Positions 34,463 to 44,643 of a stretch of 64,000 nt of DNA are shown piece after piece. Source of the stretch: Apium graveolens (taxonomy: Eukaryota > Streptophyta > Magnoliopsida > Apiales > Apiaceae). Made by a program: the position numbers and the translations under genes. The notes below the pieces were generated by a model that was not told the origin of the DNA, did not search any database, and worked only from the letters and a program-made list of their open reading frames with translations. The stretch lies in the NCBI RefSeq assembly GCF_009905375.1, contig NC_133656.1, forward strand, positions 235,299,111 to 235,363,110. Reading direction: 5' to 3'. The stretch's first letter is position 1. Each line of letters opens with the position of its first letter.

Positions 34463-35029
34463 ATGGGAGCTGGAAATGCTGTAGGGTTTGTTTTTATGGT
34501 TATGGTGATGTCTGCTTTTATAGTATCTGAGTGTAGAATTGCTAGGAAGGACTTGGGTTTGGATCTTGGTGGTGTGGGTCTTGGGATTGGAACTGGAGTC
34601 GGTATAGGCTTGGGTGGGTCTGGTTCGGGTTCGGGAGCTGGGGCTGGTTCCGGGGCAGGGTCTGGATCAGGTTCTAGGTCTAGTTCTGGTTCGGGTTCGG
34701 CCTCTTCGTCTGGATCTGGTTCGGGTTCTTCCGGGTCCGGTGCAGGCTCTGAAGCTGGTTCGCATGCTGGATCAAGTGCCGGTTCTGGTTCTGGTTCTGG
34801 AGGCGGTTCATCTGGAGCAGGCTCTGAAGCGGGTTCACATGCTGGATCACATGCCGGTTCTGGTTCTGGTTCTGGAGGCGGGTCATCTGAGGCAGGCTCT
34901 GAAGCAGGTTCTTATGCTGGTTCTCATGCCGGGTCCAGGGATGGTTCAGGAGCCGGGTCCGAAGCGGGTTCAGGTGCTGGCTCCCATGCAGGTTCTAGGG
35001 CAGGTTCAGGATCCAATGACAACAACTAA
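34463..35029 (+). CDS. secreted Gly/Ser-rich repeat protein
   Basis: Single-exon ORF of 188 aa. Residues 1-24 form a signal peptide (MGAGNAVGFVFMVMVMSAFI, then VSEC). After a short basic segment, residues 35-55 are Gly-rich (LGGVGLGIGTGVGIGLGG), and from about 53 to the end the protein is almost pure Gly/Ser/Ala with GSGSGSGSG stretches and a repeated block GSEAGSHAGS...GSGSGGGSS (two clear copies of about 32 residues, then shorter GAGSEAGS units). Proteins like this are annotated as glycine-rich cell wall proteins; an apoplastic structural role is inferred only from signal peptide and composition. Ala alternates with His, Glu, Tyr and Arg, which is unusual for classical GRPs. A TATA box at 34349 and an A-rich leader support an actual gene; the long ORF in the second + frame is a repeat shadow. 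Confidence 0.75.
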   Translation: MGAGNAVGFVFMVMVMSAFIVSECRIARKDLGLDLGGVGLGIGTGVGIGLGGSGSGSGAGAGSGAGSGSGSRSSSGSGSASSSGSGSGSSGSGAGSEAGSHAGSSAGSGSGSGGGSSGAGSEAGSHAGSHAGSGSGSGGGSSEAGSEAGSYAGSHAGSRDGSGAGSEAGSGAGSHAGSRAGSGSNDNN

Positions 35030-35701
35030 GGGAAGTATAGAGTGGAAACTCCAAGTACTTGCATTAGCACCATGAATCATGATAAACAAATAATATAACT
35101 AGTGTTAAGTTATAATGGTAGAATGAAATGCCATTGTTTGTACTTGTGTTATGAAATAACTAATAAGTGGTGATGATATAGATTGATATGCTTATATCTG
35201 CATATCAGTCTATTTCATACTGGTGATTGTATGTTATGGTATGTATGACTTGGTAGAATTGTACATCAGTGTAATGTTGCAGTCTTGTTGCATGCCCCTT
35301 TATCCTTTGTTACATGATTAGTACTTGTCACCTTTTAAATAAGACAAGTAGAATTTTAAAAATTATGCTTACCTGAGATTTATTGGTTGTCGCCAGTCAT
35401 TTCATGTCCCGGATCGAGTCTCGCTTTGTCCCAGATTTGTCAGAACAAATAATCATTTACGAGAATATAAGCCTAAACCATATATGCTAAAAAGAGTATG
35501 ATACACTTTCCTATCATTTGCAATATCCAAACTAATTAAAATATCATAAATAAATACAATATGAATGGATACATGCATCTACAAATTTGTTGAGACAATA
35601 TTTTACTTGTACATTTAGGTGTTCAATAATAATAAACTAACTTTAAATAAAACCATAAACGCAATTAATGAAACTTAAACTTTATTCAAGCTTCCCAGCC
35701 C
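35030..35701. other. 3' flank and intergenic space
   Basis: AT-rich; includes the likely 3' UTR of the Gly/Ser-rich gene. A short ACTAGT(A)-type repeat occurs at 35751-35766 in the next gene's leader. Nothing else recognised. Confidence 0.55.
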
Positions 35702-35709
35702 TATAAATA
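35702..35709 (+). promoter_or_regulatory. TATA box of the DD11-like gene
   Basis: TATAAATA stands 81 bp before the ATG at 35790. Confidence 0.7.
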
Positions 35710-35789
35710 GCTCATGTCTCTACACAAAATTCCTCATCAAGAGAACATTAGTACTAGTACTAGTAGTAAAACAAGCTCTCTTTTTCACC

Positions 35790-36218
35790 ATGGCAGCTAA
35801 GTCTACAAACTTGTCCACCGTGGTTATTTTCTTCACACTCTGTATCTTAAACTTGGCTCCTGCTTCCCTAGTTTCTTCACTCGAAAACGAGTTCATTTTA
35901 CCACCTACTTCATTTCCATCTTCCGGTGCTAACTTATCATCGGAATTTGAAAGTTTTGTGGCAAATTGCTGTGAGAACTTGACGAAAAGCTGTGGTAAGG
36001 AAATAAGAAATGATCTGCTTGGGGTTGCAGAGGTTTCAGGTTTTTGTTGCGGTGAACTGGTGAAGATGGGATGGATTTGTCACAAAGGAATGGTGAGACT
36101 GGCTACTAGCGTTATGGATAACAAAGATGAAGCATCTACTTTTGCTTCTAATGATGCTCGTGTTTATTTTAGATGTGCTAAGATTGTCAGTAGCTTAGCA
36201 CCATCTCCTAATCATTAG
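35790..36218 (+). CDS. prolamin-like secreted Cys-rich protein (DD11 / DOWN-REGULATED IN DIF1 type)
   Basis: Single-exon ORF of 142 aa. Residues 1-26 are a signal peptide (hydrophobic TVVIFFTLCILNLAPA). The mature part has cysteines at 60, 61, 68, 86, 87, 97 and 129 in the arrangement CC...SCGKEI...FCCGELVKMGWICH, which is the Prolamin_like domain (PF05617) of plant proteins such as Arabidopsis DD11 and the EC1 family. Members are small secreted proteins often made in the egg cell, synergids or other reproductive tissue; that expression is a family trait, not visible here. The start is supported by the TATA box at 35702 and a CACCATGG context. The gene converges on the minus-strand AFG1-type gene. 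Confidence 0.85.
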   Translation: MAAKSTNLSTVVIFFTLCILNLAPASLVSSLENEFILPPTSFPSSGANLSSEFESFVANCCENLTKSCGKEIRNDLLGVAEVSGFCCGELVKMGWICHKGMVRLATSVMDNKDEASTFASNDARVYFRCAKIVSSLAPSPNH

Positions 36219-37430
36219 TTTTAACGTAACAGATTGAGTGATACGCGACACATAATCTATGTCATGAAAAGAGATGAATAACAATGTCATTTTCATACAG
36301 ATGGAAGAACTATAAAGATTACGGTTAATTTACACTGAACACCTTCTATTTAATTTATCTTCTTTTATGCGAAGCATGAACAGCGTCTTCTGCAGATGAT
36401 GCTTTCATCTTCGCGATGGTTAATTGCATAAGACCTTTCAGCAGAGTACTAATGCTTGTATGCCTCGTTATCATTTTGTAGGTGCCACTTATTTGCTAAC
36501 ATCTCAGAGTGTTGCTCCATGTACTTGCAGTTAACCTAGATCACAAGAAATATTACTTACATCACTCCAACTAAGTCAGCGTTAGGTAGAGTAGCAAAAA
36601 GAGATTACACATTATCTAGTCTGAGTACTATCAATCGAAATAGAGCTGTTAGACTCCTCCCATTAAGTCAAGTCCGTCATGCAAAAGTAAAATAAACTGT
36701 CAAAATTTATGGGCAAGTAAACAACAATCACAGAACTGAAAGGTCAGAAGCAAGTTTCTGAAGCTAATAGTACTAGAAGTACAATATGTGTGGGAAAAAG
36801 ATACCGGGTTCTTCAAAAGTTCTCTCATTATCAACTGCAAGATTATTGTTACAAAGTTTCAAAGTACAAACTGAGTGCAAAAGTTATCAAGTTTGCTCGA
36901 CATCTGTCACTTATATTGTCGCAAGGAAAGTGATGAGTGTCGTTTTGTGAAGATTTTGTTACTACGTACCAACTTTTCTTATATGTTCAAAACTAACGTT
37001 TTTGAGTTTGATAGTTTTAACTTGTGAATGACTAACATGAATGATGATCTCATGTGTATAGGAAAGAGTAACATTGAATATTTATGTGTCCACCAATTAA
37101 GCAGAGATTGTAATTTCAATATCTGTCTGTAGAGAGATCACATAAGGAAATGCATATATGTGATTACTGATTACTCAGGACAGCCTTATATATGAACATG
37201 AACCCACTTTGATTTCTGGGTTCGCATGACTGTATGTTTAAATGAAATCGTAACATTATTGATACAGCTAATTATCAGACCACGTATACTAAAATCCATT
37301 CCAGTTGAGAACAAAGCATCCAGCAATAGTTAACCATATATTGTCATTAATATATATGATCAGCAACCGTAAAGCAAACGAAAAAATGAGGACATAAGAA
37401 CCTATTAGTCATCCTTGTAGCCCTTTGTTG
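36219..37430. other. intergenic space between the convergent DD11-like and AFG1-like genes
   Basis: Contains 3' UTRs of both genes and a degenerate copy of the AFG1 last exon (36481-36573). No other coding sequence seen. Confidence 0.55.
36481..36573 (-). pseudogene. degenerate duplicate of the last AFG1 exon and intron edge
   Basis: The segment matches 37448-37556, the AFG1 terminal exon plus about 40 bp of the preceding intron, in the same orientation about 970 bp further downstream. Minus-strand text reads YMEQHSEMLANKW, against YLEQHAELLAEAG in the gene, and the acceptor with GTTAAC and the intron block CACTCCAACTA are shared. Thirteen bases are missing between acceptor and the YMEQH part, so the copy would be out of frame if spliced at the equivalent acceptor. 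Confidence 0.7.
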
Positions 37431-40400
37431 TCAGTTTTCACCTTGTTGGTGCCCCGCTTCTGCCAACAATTCAGCATGTTGCTCTAGATACTCACTGCTA
37501 TTCATCTCTGTTAACCTGGATCACAAAGTTGTTTTTACCTTCAGTCACTCCAACTACACTAGGATTGCATGATCGAACCAAACAGATAATGAATGGCCTT
37601 GTTTTCAGTTAAAACATTGTATTAATTGAGAATACAATTTTTAACTTTTCCAGATCCTTCTGTTGACATCCTTCTGCTATTGAGCAAGTGCATCACATAC
37701 AGTATATAAACCTTTCTAAGAAGTATGTAGCTTTTTCAACTAATAATGCTCACAAAAAGTGCTGTAGAAACATCAAGCATACCTGCTAATTGCCAAGGGT
37801 TGATGCAAAATGAAATGCACGAATAGGACTAATTGAAAAATGTATACAAGTTGCACATTCATAATAATTTGAAATGCAGCATATTAAATATGGTAATCAG
37901 AATTTAATCACTAATACAGTAAAAGTTTACCTGCTGATAGTCCGATCTTTTGCAAAACCTAATTCATTATCCACACAGAGGTCAATATCATCATTCCTCC
38001 TTGATCTTGAACCTCTAGGTGCCATACTCTGTGCTTCAGAAATTGTGACGATCTTTTCAAATAGCTGGAGGGGAGTTCCCTCAGCTGCACAAATTAGCCG
38101 GGCTTTATTCTCGTACATAACCTGCACATGCAATAAAAAAATTGTGACAAGTTTGTACTATCCGGAAAAAGATGCAACCAGTTTCATATTCTTTTACCCT
38201 TTTAATCACATATAACGCCTACGCGAAAATAATTTTATTAGGTCCATTTTTACATTTAAAAACATAAGATTTAAATTTACTGTTTAATTCACACGACAGT
38301 GCTGGCTGGTATACAGTATTGGCCAACACATACAATACATTCTCGACACTGTCAGAATAGTACTAGGTCAAGTATCAAACCAATTCAGAAGGAAATGAAC
38401 TAACATCAACTAGAGTGATGAAACGATAGGCTGCTGCCCTGTTGTAGAGCCCAAATACTGGCACTTCATCCAAAGCCAGGGTATGAAATTTCTCTGCAAA
38501 CCAAAATCAAAAGATGGTCCTTTTTTTTGAGAGGGTGTTGATTTGTATAAACTTGAAATGGCAACTTATAACGAATAAATATTATGACAACTTATCAAAC
38601 TAGTGCGACATTTTAAAGGATAGCCTTGCTCCTATTCAGGTCAAAACAGACTAAAATTCTACAGATTTCTGTTTCTGTTTCTGATGATAAGAGTCTAATT
38701 AATCAAACACCACAAAAGCTACTTGACATCAGGTAACAGCCATAATAGTGAATCTACTTTTAACAACTTACTGAACAATCCAAAATAGTCTGCAGCTCCA
38801 AGAGGTTTGTCACAAAGCTCCTCGAAAGTAAAGTATGCACATCCATTAGCACCAAGCGGAACCTGACCAGGAACATGTACAAGGTAAAATCTTTCGCAAT
38901 TCATACTATAAAAAAAACCTTAACAAAGCATAGCTGCAGAAATATTGCCTGCAATTTTCTTCCCATTACAACTTCCACCTCTTGCGGAACAGCTGCATGG
39001 TGAGAGATTAACTGCTCAAATTTTTGCTTTAGAAGGCCTGATGGAGAGTTCTCAACAAAATAAAAACCTTGCTCAGCCTGCCGCAAGTAAAAGCATAAAA
39101 TGGCCCATCCAAGCATAAGATTGTTTCCAACAAATATGACAGCCATAAAAGCTTTAATGTAATTTCTATATAAAAGAGTGCAAATTAATGATGTTTTACC
39201 GAAGTCAATTTGCGATAGTCTGTAGATGAACAAATTTCATGCACTACACATCTTTCCTACAATCAGATAGGCACCAAGTTACTAAACAACGACCGAGTCG
39301 ACACACTTGATGTGTTTGATCCTGCATACAGCAATGTCTGTGGACTAGGATCAAATAGTGGCTATATAGAAACAATGCAGATGTTATGTGTACTAGGATT
39401 GAATAGTAGTAGCTTTAATCAAATAGGCTGAAACAATGCAGATGTTATGTCACCCCACGATCTGAAGTGGACATCTCTAATTTTAAATTTGTCTGTTTTT
39501 ATTGCCACCAATTTATCAGGAGTATAAAAAACTTGCTTCAGCTTGGCTAATAGCACCTTCCTAGAAGAACTTCCATACACAAAATTTGTCTAACCAAAAG
39601 TCTAAATCATGTCTAGTCTCTTTCGATTGACACCGCTTTAGTAAGAGCACAAAACACTTGCTTCAGCTTGTCTGATTAGCACCCTCCTAAGGAATCTCCT
39701 TATACTCTTAAGAAATTAACTTATACATACCTTCAGGGCAGAAATAAATGGTAGAAAAAGATCTCTTTGCAGCCCACGCTCATAAAGGTTGTCCGGGGCA
39801 CGGTTGGAAGTAGCGATGAGAATCTGTACTTGTCAGGATGACAAATACACATAAAATAGTACATTACTCAATTTGATCAAATGTAGCTCAAAGTAAGAGA
39901 TCAAACGGCACAAGAGAATACAGGTTCTTGAACTTACAGTTCCAGTGCTGAATAGATGTCTAAAAAGACGATTCAATAATGATGCATCAGCAACATCAGT
40001 TACCTTTGAGAGCATCAAACAGAAAGAAAGGATCAGCCATCGTTACGCAACTGAGTGTCCAAATAACAAACATAAATCCATTGCATACCATGAATTCATC
40101 AAGGCACAACAAAATTGCCTCATCAGATATCTCAGCGGCAACAACTTCAAGGGGATCATCCACACCCTTGTGCTTCTGCACTTGCAAAATTTTGAAGATT
40201 ATTAAAAAGCGTCTGTATAAAATGAGTAAATATCAAATTATTCTATCATGATTCAAGAAAACGTAACAATTGCATCAAAATTCCCAAAGTTTAGCTCATT
40301 TGTGCCAATGGACACATCAAATCTTAGCGCTTGAATGACCTTCCTTGTATAGACAGAGATGCTCACTAGACTCACGTTTAAGATCATTATATTTCCTTAC

Positions 40401-41958
40401 CGACAAGCGGCGGTGGACATCCAACATGAAGTCATGGAAATGGATCCTCTTTTTTCTCCAACTAGAAGGCCTGAGTGAACAACAATAGAAGTCAAGCACA
40501 ATAATTTGGACAGTACCTGCTTCAGATGTGCAGAATATTTCCCATTAACCGAAATATTTAAAGAATGAAAGGGGGCATGGATTTAAGTAAAGCTTACAAC
40601 TGTTCAAAAAACAAATCCATCAACATAGTTTTTCCTGTGCCAACACCTCCATATAGATAAAGTCCTTTTACAGGTGAGTAAGTATACTGAGGTTTGAGAC
40701 GGGACCACAACCACCTACATCTGAAAGTGCACTAACTGAATTTGTATTCATGGTATGCTAATGAAGGGTGGGAACTCTAATGCACTAACTGACATAAATC
40801 GTTATTTTAATGGTCATGATGCTTTAAACTTAGAGTGAAGCATACACTACCTCAATTCTTTCTCAGAAGCATCATAGCGATCTAAACGACAGGCCATTTC
40901 TGACTCAATAAGCTCATTATATAGTCTCTGAATTTCTTTTAAGGTGCCTACCTGCAAAATTACTGTAAGAATATAGTCTATAAGGGTTTAAAAAATTCAA
41001 GAGGTTAGCACAACAGGAGCAGATGCAACAAACAATGTGACTTGATTGCTCACATTTAGCCACAAAAATGCGCTGGCAACTTATTCTATTGAAATCCCTT
41101 GGCATATAACCGGTGGATACCATCACCTCCCGATGATAGGAGGTTAGTGATCAGTGGAGGCTTAGGTGTGTTACTATTCAAATTTCTGCATTTAAATATT
41201 TGTGCAGAAATAGAAGAAAAAATATGTATTCTATTATTCTTCTAAGCTAGAACTGTCAGTGGTAACACTTCTAGAAATACTGTGAATATCATATCATATC
41301 TATAAGAAAAATTGCATATTTTTAGCTGCAACAATTACACAAAATAAACTTTTAATGGATATTAAAGCTTACTAATAAATTTATCTAGAATGCCAACAAA
41401 TGGAAGATAAATGTTGAATCAAAGAGAATAGTAATAATTTTAAATGAAATCTCAATACGAAGGGCCAAATTTATGATCCACGTCACGGTCATGGACATAG
41501 TATCAACTGATAATTCAAGTTGAGCTTCACAACAATCATTAAGAATAAGGCAATCATCACACCTGGCAAATGTCACCATCCACAAGTTCCCCTGCAGCAA
41601 TTCTACGCTCATACTCCACAAGAGGCCCTCCGGAATGTGATCCTGTGATCAATTTAAAGGTTCAACAAACGATGTGACATCTTTAGACCTGCAAACTGTA
41701 TTAAATAAGCTAAGAGTTGAAAAGGCCTTACGACGAAGGCCTACCTGTAGTTGAGACGTTAGAAACTTCAGTACATAACACTCTTGTGATTATGTAAGAG
41801 GGATTTTGCTGCACGAGCACACCTCCAGTATAATTCAAAAATTTTGGACTTGTACTAATTAAACGATTGGGTATGTTCTTTAGTTCATTACTAAAGTTAG
41901 TCCTTCCATGCTGGCAAGCTGATCTAAATTGTCGCACAGAACGAACAAACATCCTCAT
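37431..41958 (-). CDS. AFG1: AFG1-type mitochondrial AAA ATPase
   Basis: Fourteen exons on the minus strand (41745-41958, 41563-41642, 40851-40951, 40598-40714, 40401-40470, 40089-40175, 39938-40003, 39731-39823, 39200-39256, 38949-39077, 38772-38862, 38405-38493, 37931-38121, 37431-37515) join in frame to 489 aa, the usual size for plant AFG1-like proteins. The N-terminus (MRMFVRSVRQFRSACQHGR) is Arg/Ser-rich like a mitochondrial presequence. GPLVEYERR at about 76-84 is the family start motif. Walker A GGVGTGKT is at 154-161, Walker B ILLCLDEF at 215-222 with D220/E221, and ATSNRAPDNLYERGLQ (sensor region) at about 249-264. Yeast AFG1 and animal AFG1L act in mitochondrial inner-membrane protein quality control. 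All introns are GT-AG except that after exon 10 (CAG/GCAAT donor). A degenerate copy of exon 14 lies downstream. Confidence 0.92.
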
Positions 41959-43245
41959 CTTTGAATCTTTGCTTTACTATAAATGGATGCAGAAAGTGAT
42001 CAAAAGCTTGTAAACAAAATTTTGTTCCATACACAGATCCTCTACTGCAGATTAAAGCAGAATTAAAGGGTACATTTAAGTGACCTTTAAACAAAACATA
42101 AAAAGGTTGTAACAAGCAATATTCCCAGATAATTGAATTTGAAAGCAACACTAGTAAAATTCTTTGGAAAACATGAACACATTATATTGTTTTATCATAA
42201 ATATTTTACAACTACAACAACACATTGTATTGCTCTCTCTCTCGCTCTCTCTCGCTCACATTCACATTCACATTCCGCTTATGCTACTCCCCCAGAAAAT
42301 GATACCAATGACACATAAAACATGTTTTTCACAAGAATATAGCACCAAAAACCAAATTGTCAACAAGAAATAAAAAAGAAACATTTTTTTTACCTGGGTG
42401 ATGATTAAGTATCAGACTTTGCCCAAACCAAAAATTGTGAGCCCCTGGTGCATATATGAAGGTATTCAAATTACAAAAATCAAGAACATATATTTGTACA
42501 TTTTGTTGATGGACTATAAGGGTATGCAATCTTGCATGTATATAAAGCTAGAAATGGACAAATGTCAAATGGTATCAAGTAAAAGAAAGCCAGAGGGCCG
42601 GAAAGAATATAGTACTGGCCTGTATGTACAAGAATTATGTATTGTGTATCTGTAATTTTTTCTTGATTGAATTGAAAAGTGTACGTAAGAAATGAGTAGA
42701 TTTTAATGCATCTAGTTACAAGTAACTGCCATCCTCTGTTTCTTTCCCCAGATAATTTTGTAGTTATGTCCTTAATCGGAAACTTACTTTTTTTAGCCTG
42801 TGCAATACATTGATTCTTGATTCTTGGTTCACTGTATTTCTACTAATAGTATTTTGTAATTTTGTAATACATTGAAGGAAAACAAAAATGGGAACATAAT
42901 AACTGTATCCAGTGTTTTCAGAGCGAGATTTTCTTAATTAACTTTTCAAATTTAATGTAATAAATCAATTTTTTTTAAGAATTTCGTTTCAAGTTAATTA
43001 AGTTGTTGCTGGTTCTTAAAACTAAGTTACTAACTGATTATAGTTGAACAATAAATGCATTTTAATAAATAATTATAACAAATACTTTTAGAAAGTAAAT
43101 GATAATTAACTAATTGCAATTGATAAATTTAGATAGCATGTCAATAACGAGTTAGATGCATCATGCATATAACTACACATACCTACCAGCTAGCCCTACG
43201 GCACTACCAGTTCATACTTTATAGGTTATATCCTAACAAGTCTCT
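41959..43245. other. upstream region of the AFG1-type gene
   Basis: Promoter and 5' UTR of the minus-strand gene should lie within the first few hundred bases; no clear TATA box could be assigned. A CT-rich microsatellite with CACATT repeats is at 42232-42275. Otherwise AT-rich, with no gene. Confidence 0.5.
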
Positions 43246-43253
43246 TGCAGGAG

Positions 43254-44271
43254 TAGGATGGCAAATTAATCTGATCCGGCGGATATCCGATCTGAAACCC
43301 GAAGTTTTGGATTTGGATTTTAACTATATCGAACCGATACCCGAAATCCGAGATTAAAACCCGACACATTTATTATAGATTATATATAATATTTTGAACA
43401 ATGGACCAAAATGTCATTTTTTTGTGTTAAATGGTCCAAAATGTCATTTTTAAAAATAATGGCCCAAAATGTCACTTCATAACGGCACTTCATCTTCCGT
43501 TTTGTATTTTTAATGCAAAACGGAACTTAGTGTTCCGTTTTGGTACTTTGTTTTTTTTTTAATTTTTTTATAATGTGCAAAACGGAGGTTGAAAACGGTA
43601 CATCATATAGCGTTTTGTTCCAAAACGGTACTTTATCTTCCGTTTTGCGCATAAAAAAAAATTAAAATGCCAAAACATTACACGAAGTTCCTTTTTATGT
43701 GATTTGCATAAACGGTACACGATGTACCGTTTTGAAGTTACATTTAGGGTCATTTTTAACCCCATGTGACATTTTAGGGCCACCACCCTAATATTTTAGA
43801 TGTAATACATATAATTTACATAATTTTCTTATATTATTTGTATAATAATAGATTATTATCAAAATTATCAACACTTATATAGTGAATTATAACTTTTTAT
43901 TTTAAAATCAACTTTTATTATGTAAAATATACTTTGTTTATATTTATAAAGATAATAATTTGTGATAAAATACTAAATATTATGTTATCAACCTATTAAT
44001 CGTAGATATTACTCACCATGTTAACCTATGCAATATAATGTGTTTAACTACTTATTAGTTAATATATTTTAATTTTAGCTATCATATAAATATGATTAAT
44101 AGTGTGTATGTATAATTAATACAAAATTTGACTACATAATTCGTAATTTTGGATATCCGAAAAATTCCAGATCCGATCCAAAACCCGACGGATTTGGATT
44201 TGGATAACCCGAAAATATTTGGATTTGAATTTTATGATACCCGATCCGAACCCGACCCGTTGTCATCCCTA
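43254..44271. mobile_element. hAT-type non-autonomous element with TAGGGATGACAA ends
   Basis: The left end TAGGATGGCAAATT and complement of the right end TAGGGATGACAACG are inverted. The 8-bp flanks TGCAGGAG (43246-43253) and TGCACCAG (44272-44279) agree at 6 of 8 positions, as expected for an aged hAT target duplication. Sub-terminal parts are rich in CCCGAACCCGA/GGATATCCGA motifs on both sides. A second member of the same family is at 51525-52261. The interior contains a nested Mutator-like MITE. Confidence 0.75.
43396..43788. mobile_element. nested Mutator-like MITE, 393 bp
   Basis: Exactly flanked by the 9-bp direct repeat TAATATTTT (43387-43395 and 43789-43797), the size made by Mutator-type transposases. 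The ends carry imperfect inverted repeats around TGGACCAAAATGTCA and TGGCCCTAAAATGTCA. Inside, AAAACGG(T/A) and CCGTTTT motifs repeat in opposite orientation. A 72-codon minus ORF is a repeat artefact. Confidence 0.7.
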
Positions 44272-44643
44272 TGCACCAGAGAGTTCCCAGTCAATTCAGA
44301 CTATAATTTTTTTTTTTGCATATAGCTGATGCATTTTTCCTACTATTCCCTATTTGATTTTAGACTTGTGAGTGATATGATATGATATATCATTCCACAA
44401 AAGATGCAGATTAACTACAGACTGTAGTTTCATAACATGTCTTCTTCATGTTCCGCAGACTGTAGTTTTGTAACATCTGTTCTTCATGAACATGACATAT
44501 CTTTTAGCTCTTCAAAGAACCACATCTCCCCCTTCACAGCTTAGCTTTGGTCATCAGGTGTCAACCCTTCAATTTGGAAAAGACTTTGCATCCTCTTGAT
44601 AAAAAATTTAGTAGAGTTTAGAGTCGCATCATACTGATAGAGA
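44272..44643. other. 3' flank of the O-methyltransferase gene
   Basis: Probable 3' UTR of the minus-strand gene. A CAGACTGTAGTTT(C/T)(A/G)TAACAT-like motif is repeated at 44428 and 44468. No gene. Confidence 0.5.

Noticed and set aside
34614..35075. 153-codon ORF in the second + frame of the Gly/Ser-rich gene
   Set aside because: Frame shadow of a repetitive coding region; lacks a signal peptide and is out of frame with the promoter-proximal ATG.
43568..43786. 72-codon minus ORF with repeated KRYIVYRL-like text
   Set aside because: Product of inverted AAAACGG repeats within the Mutator-like MITE; no domain.
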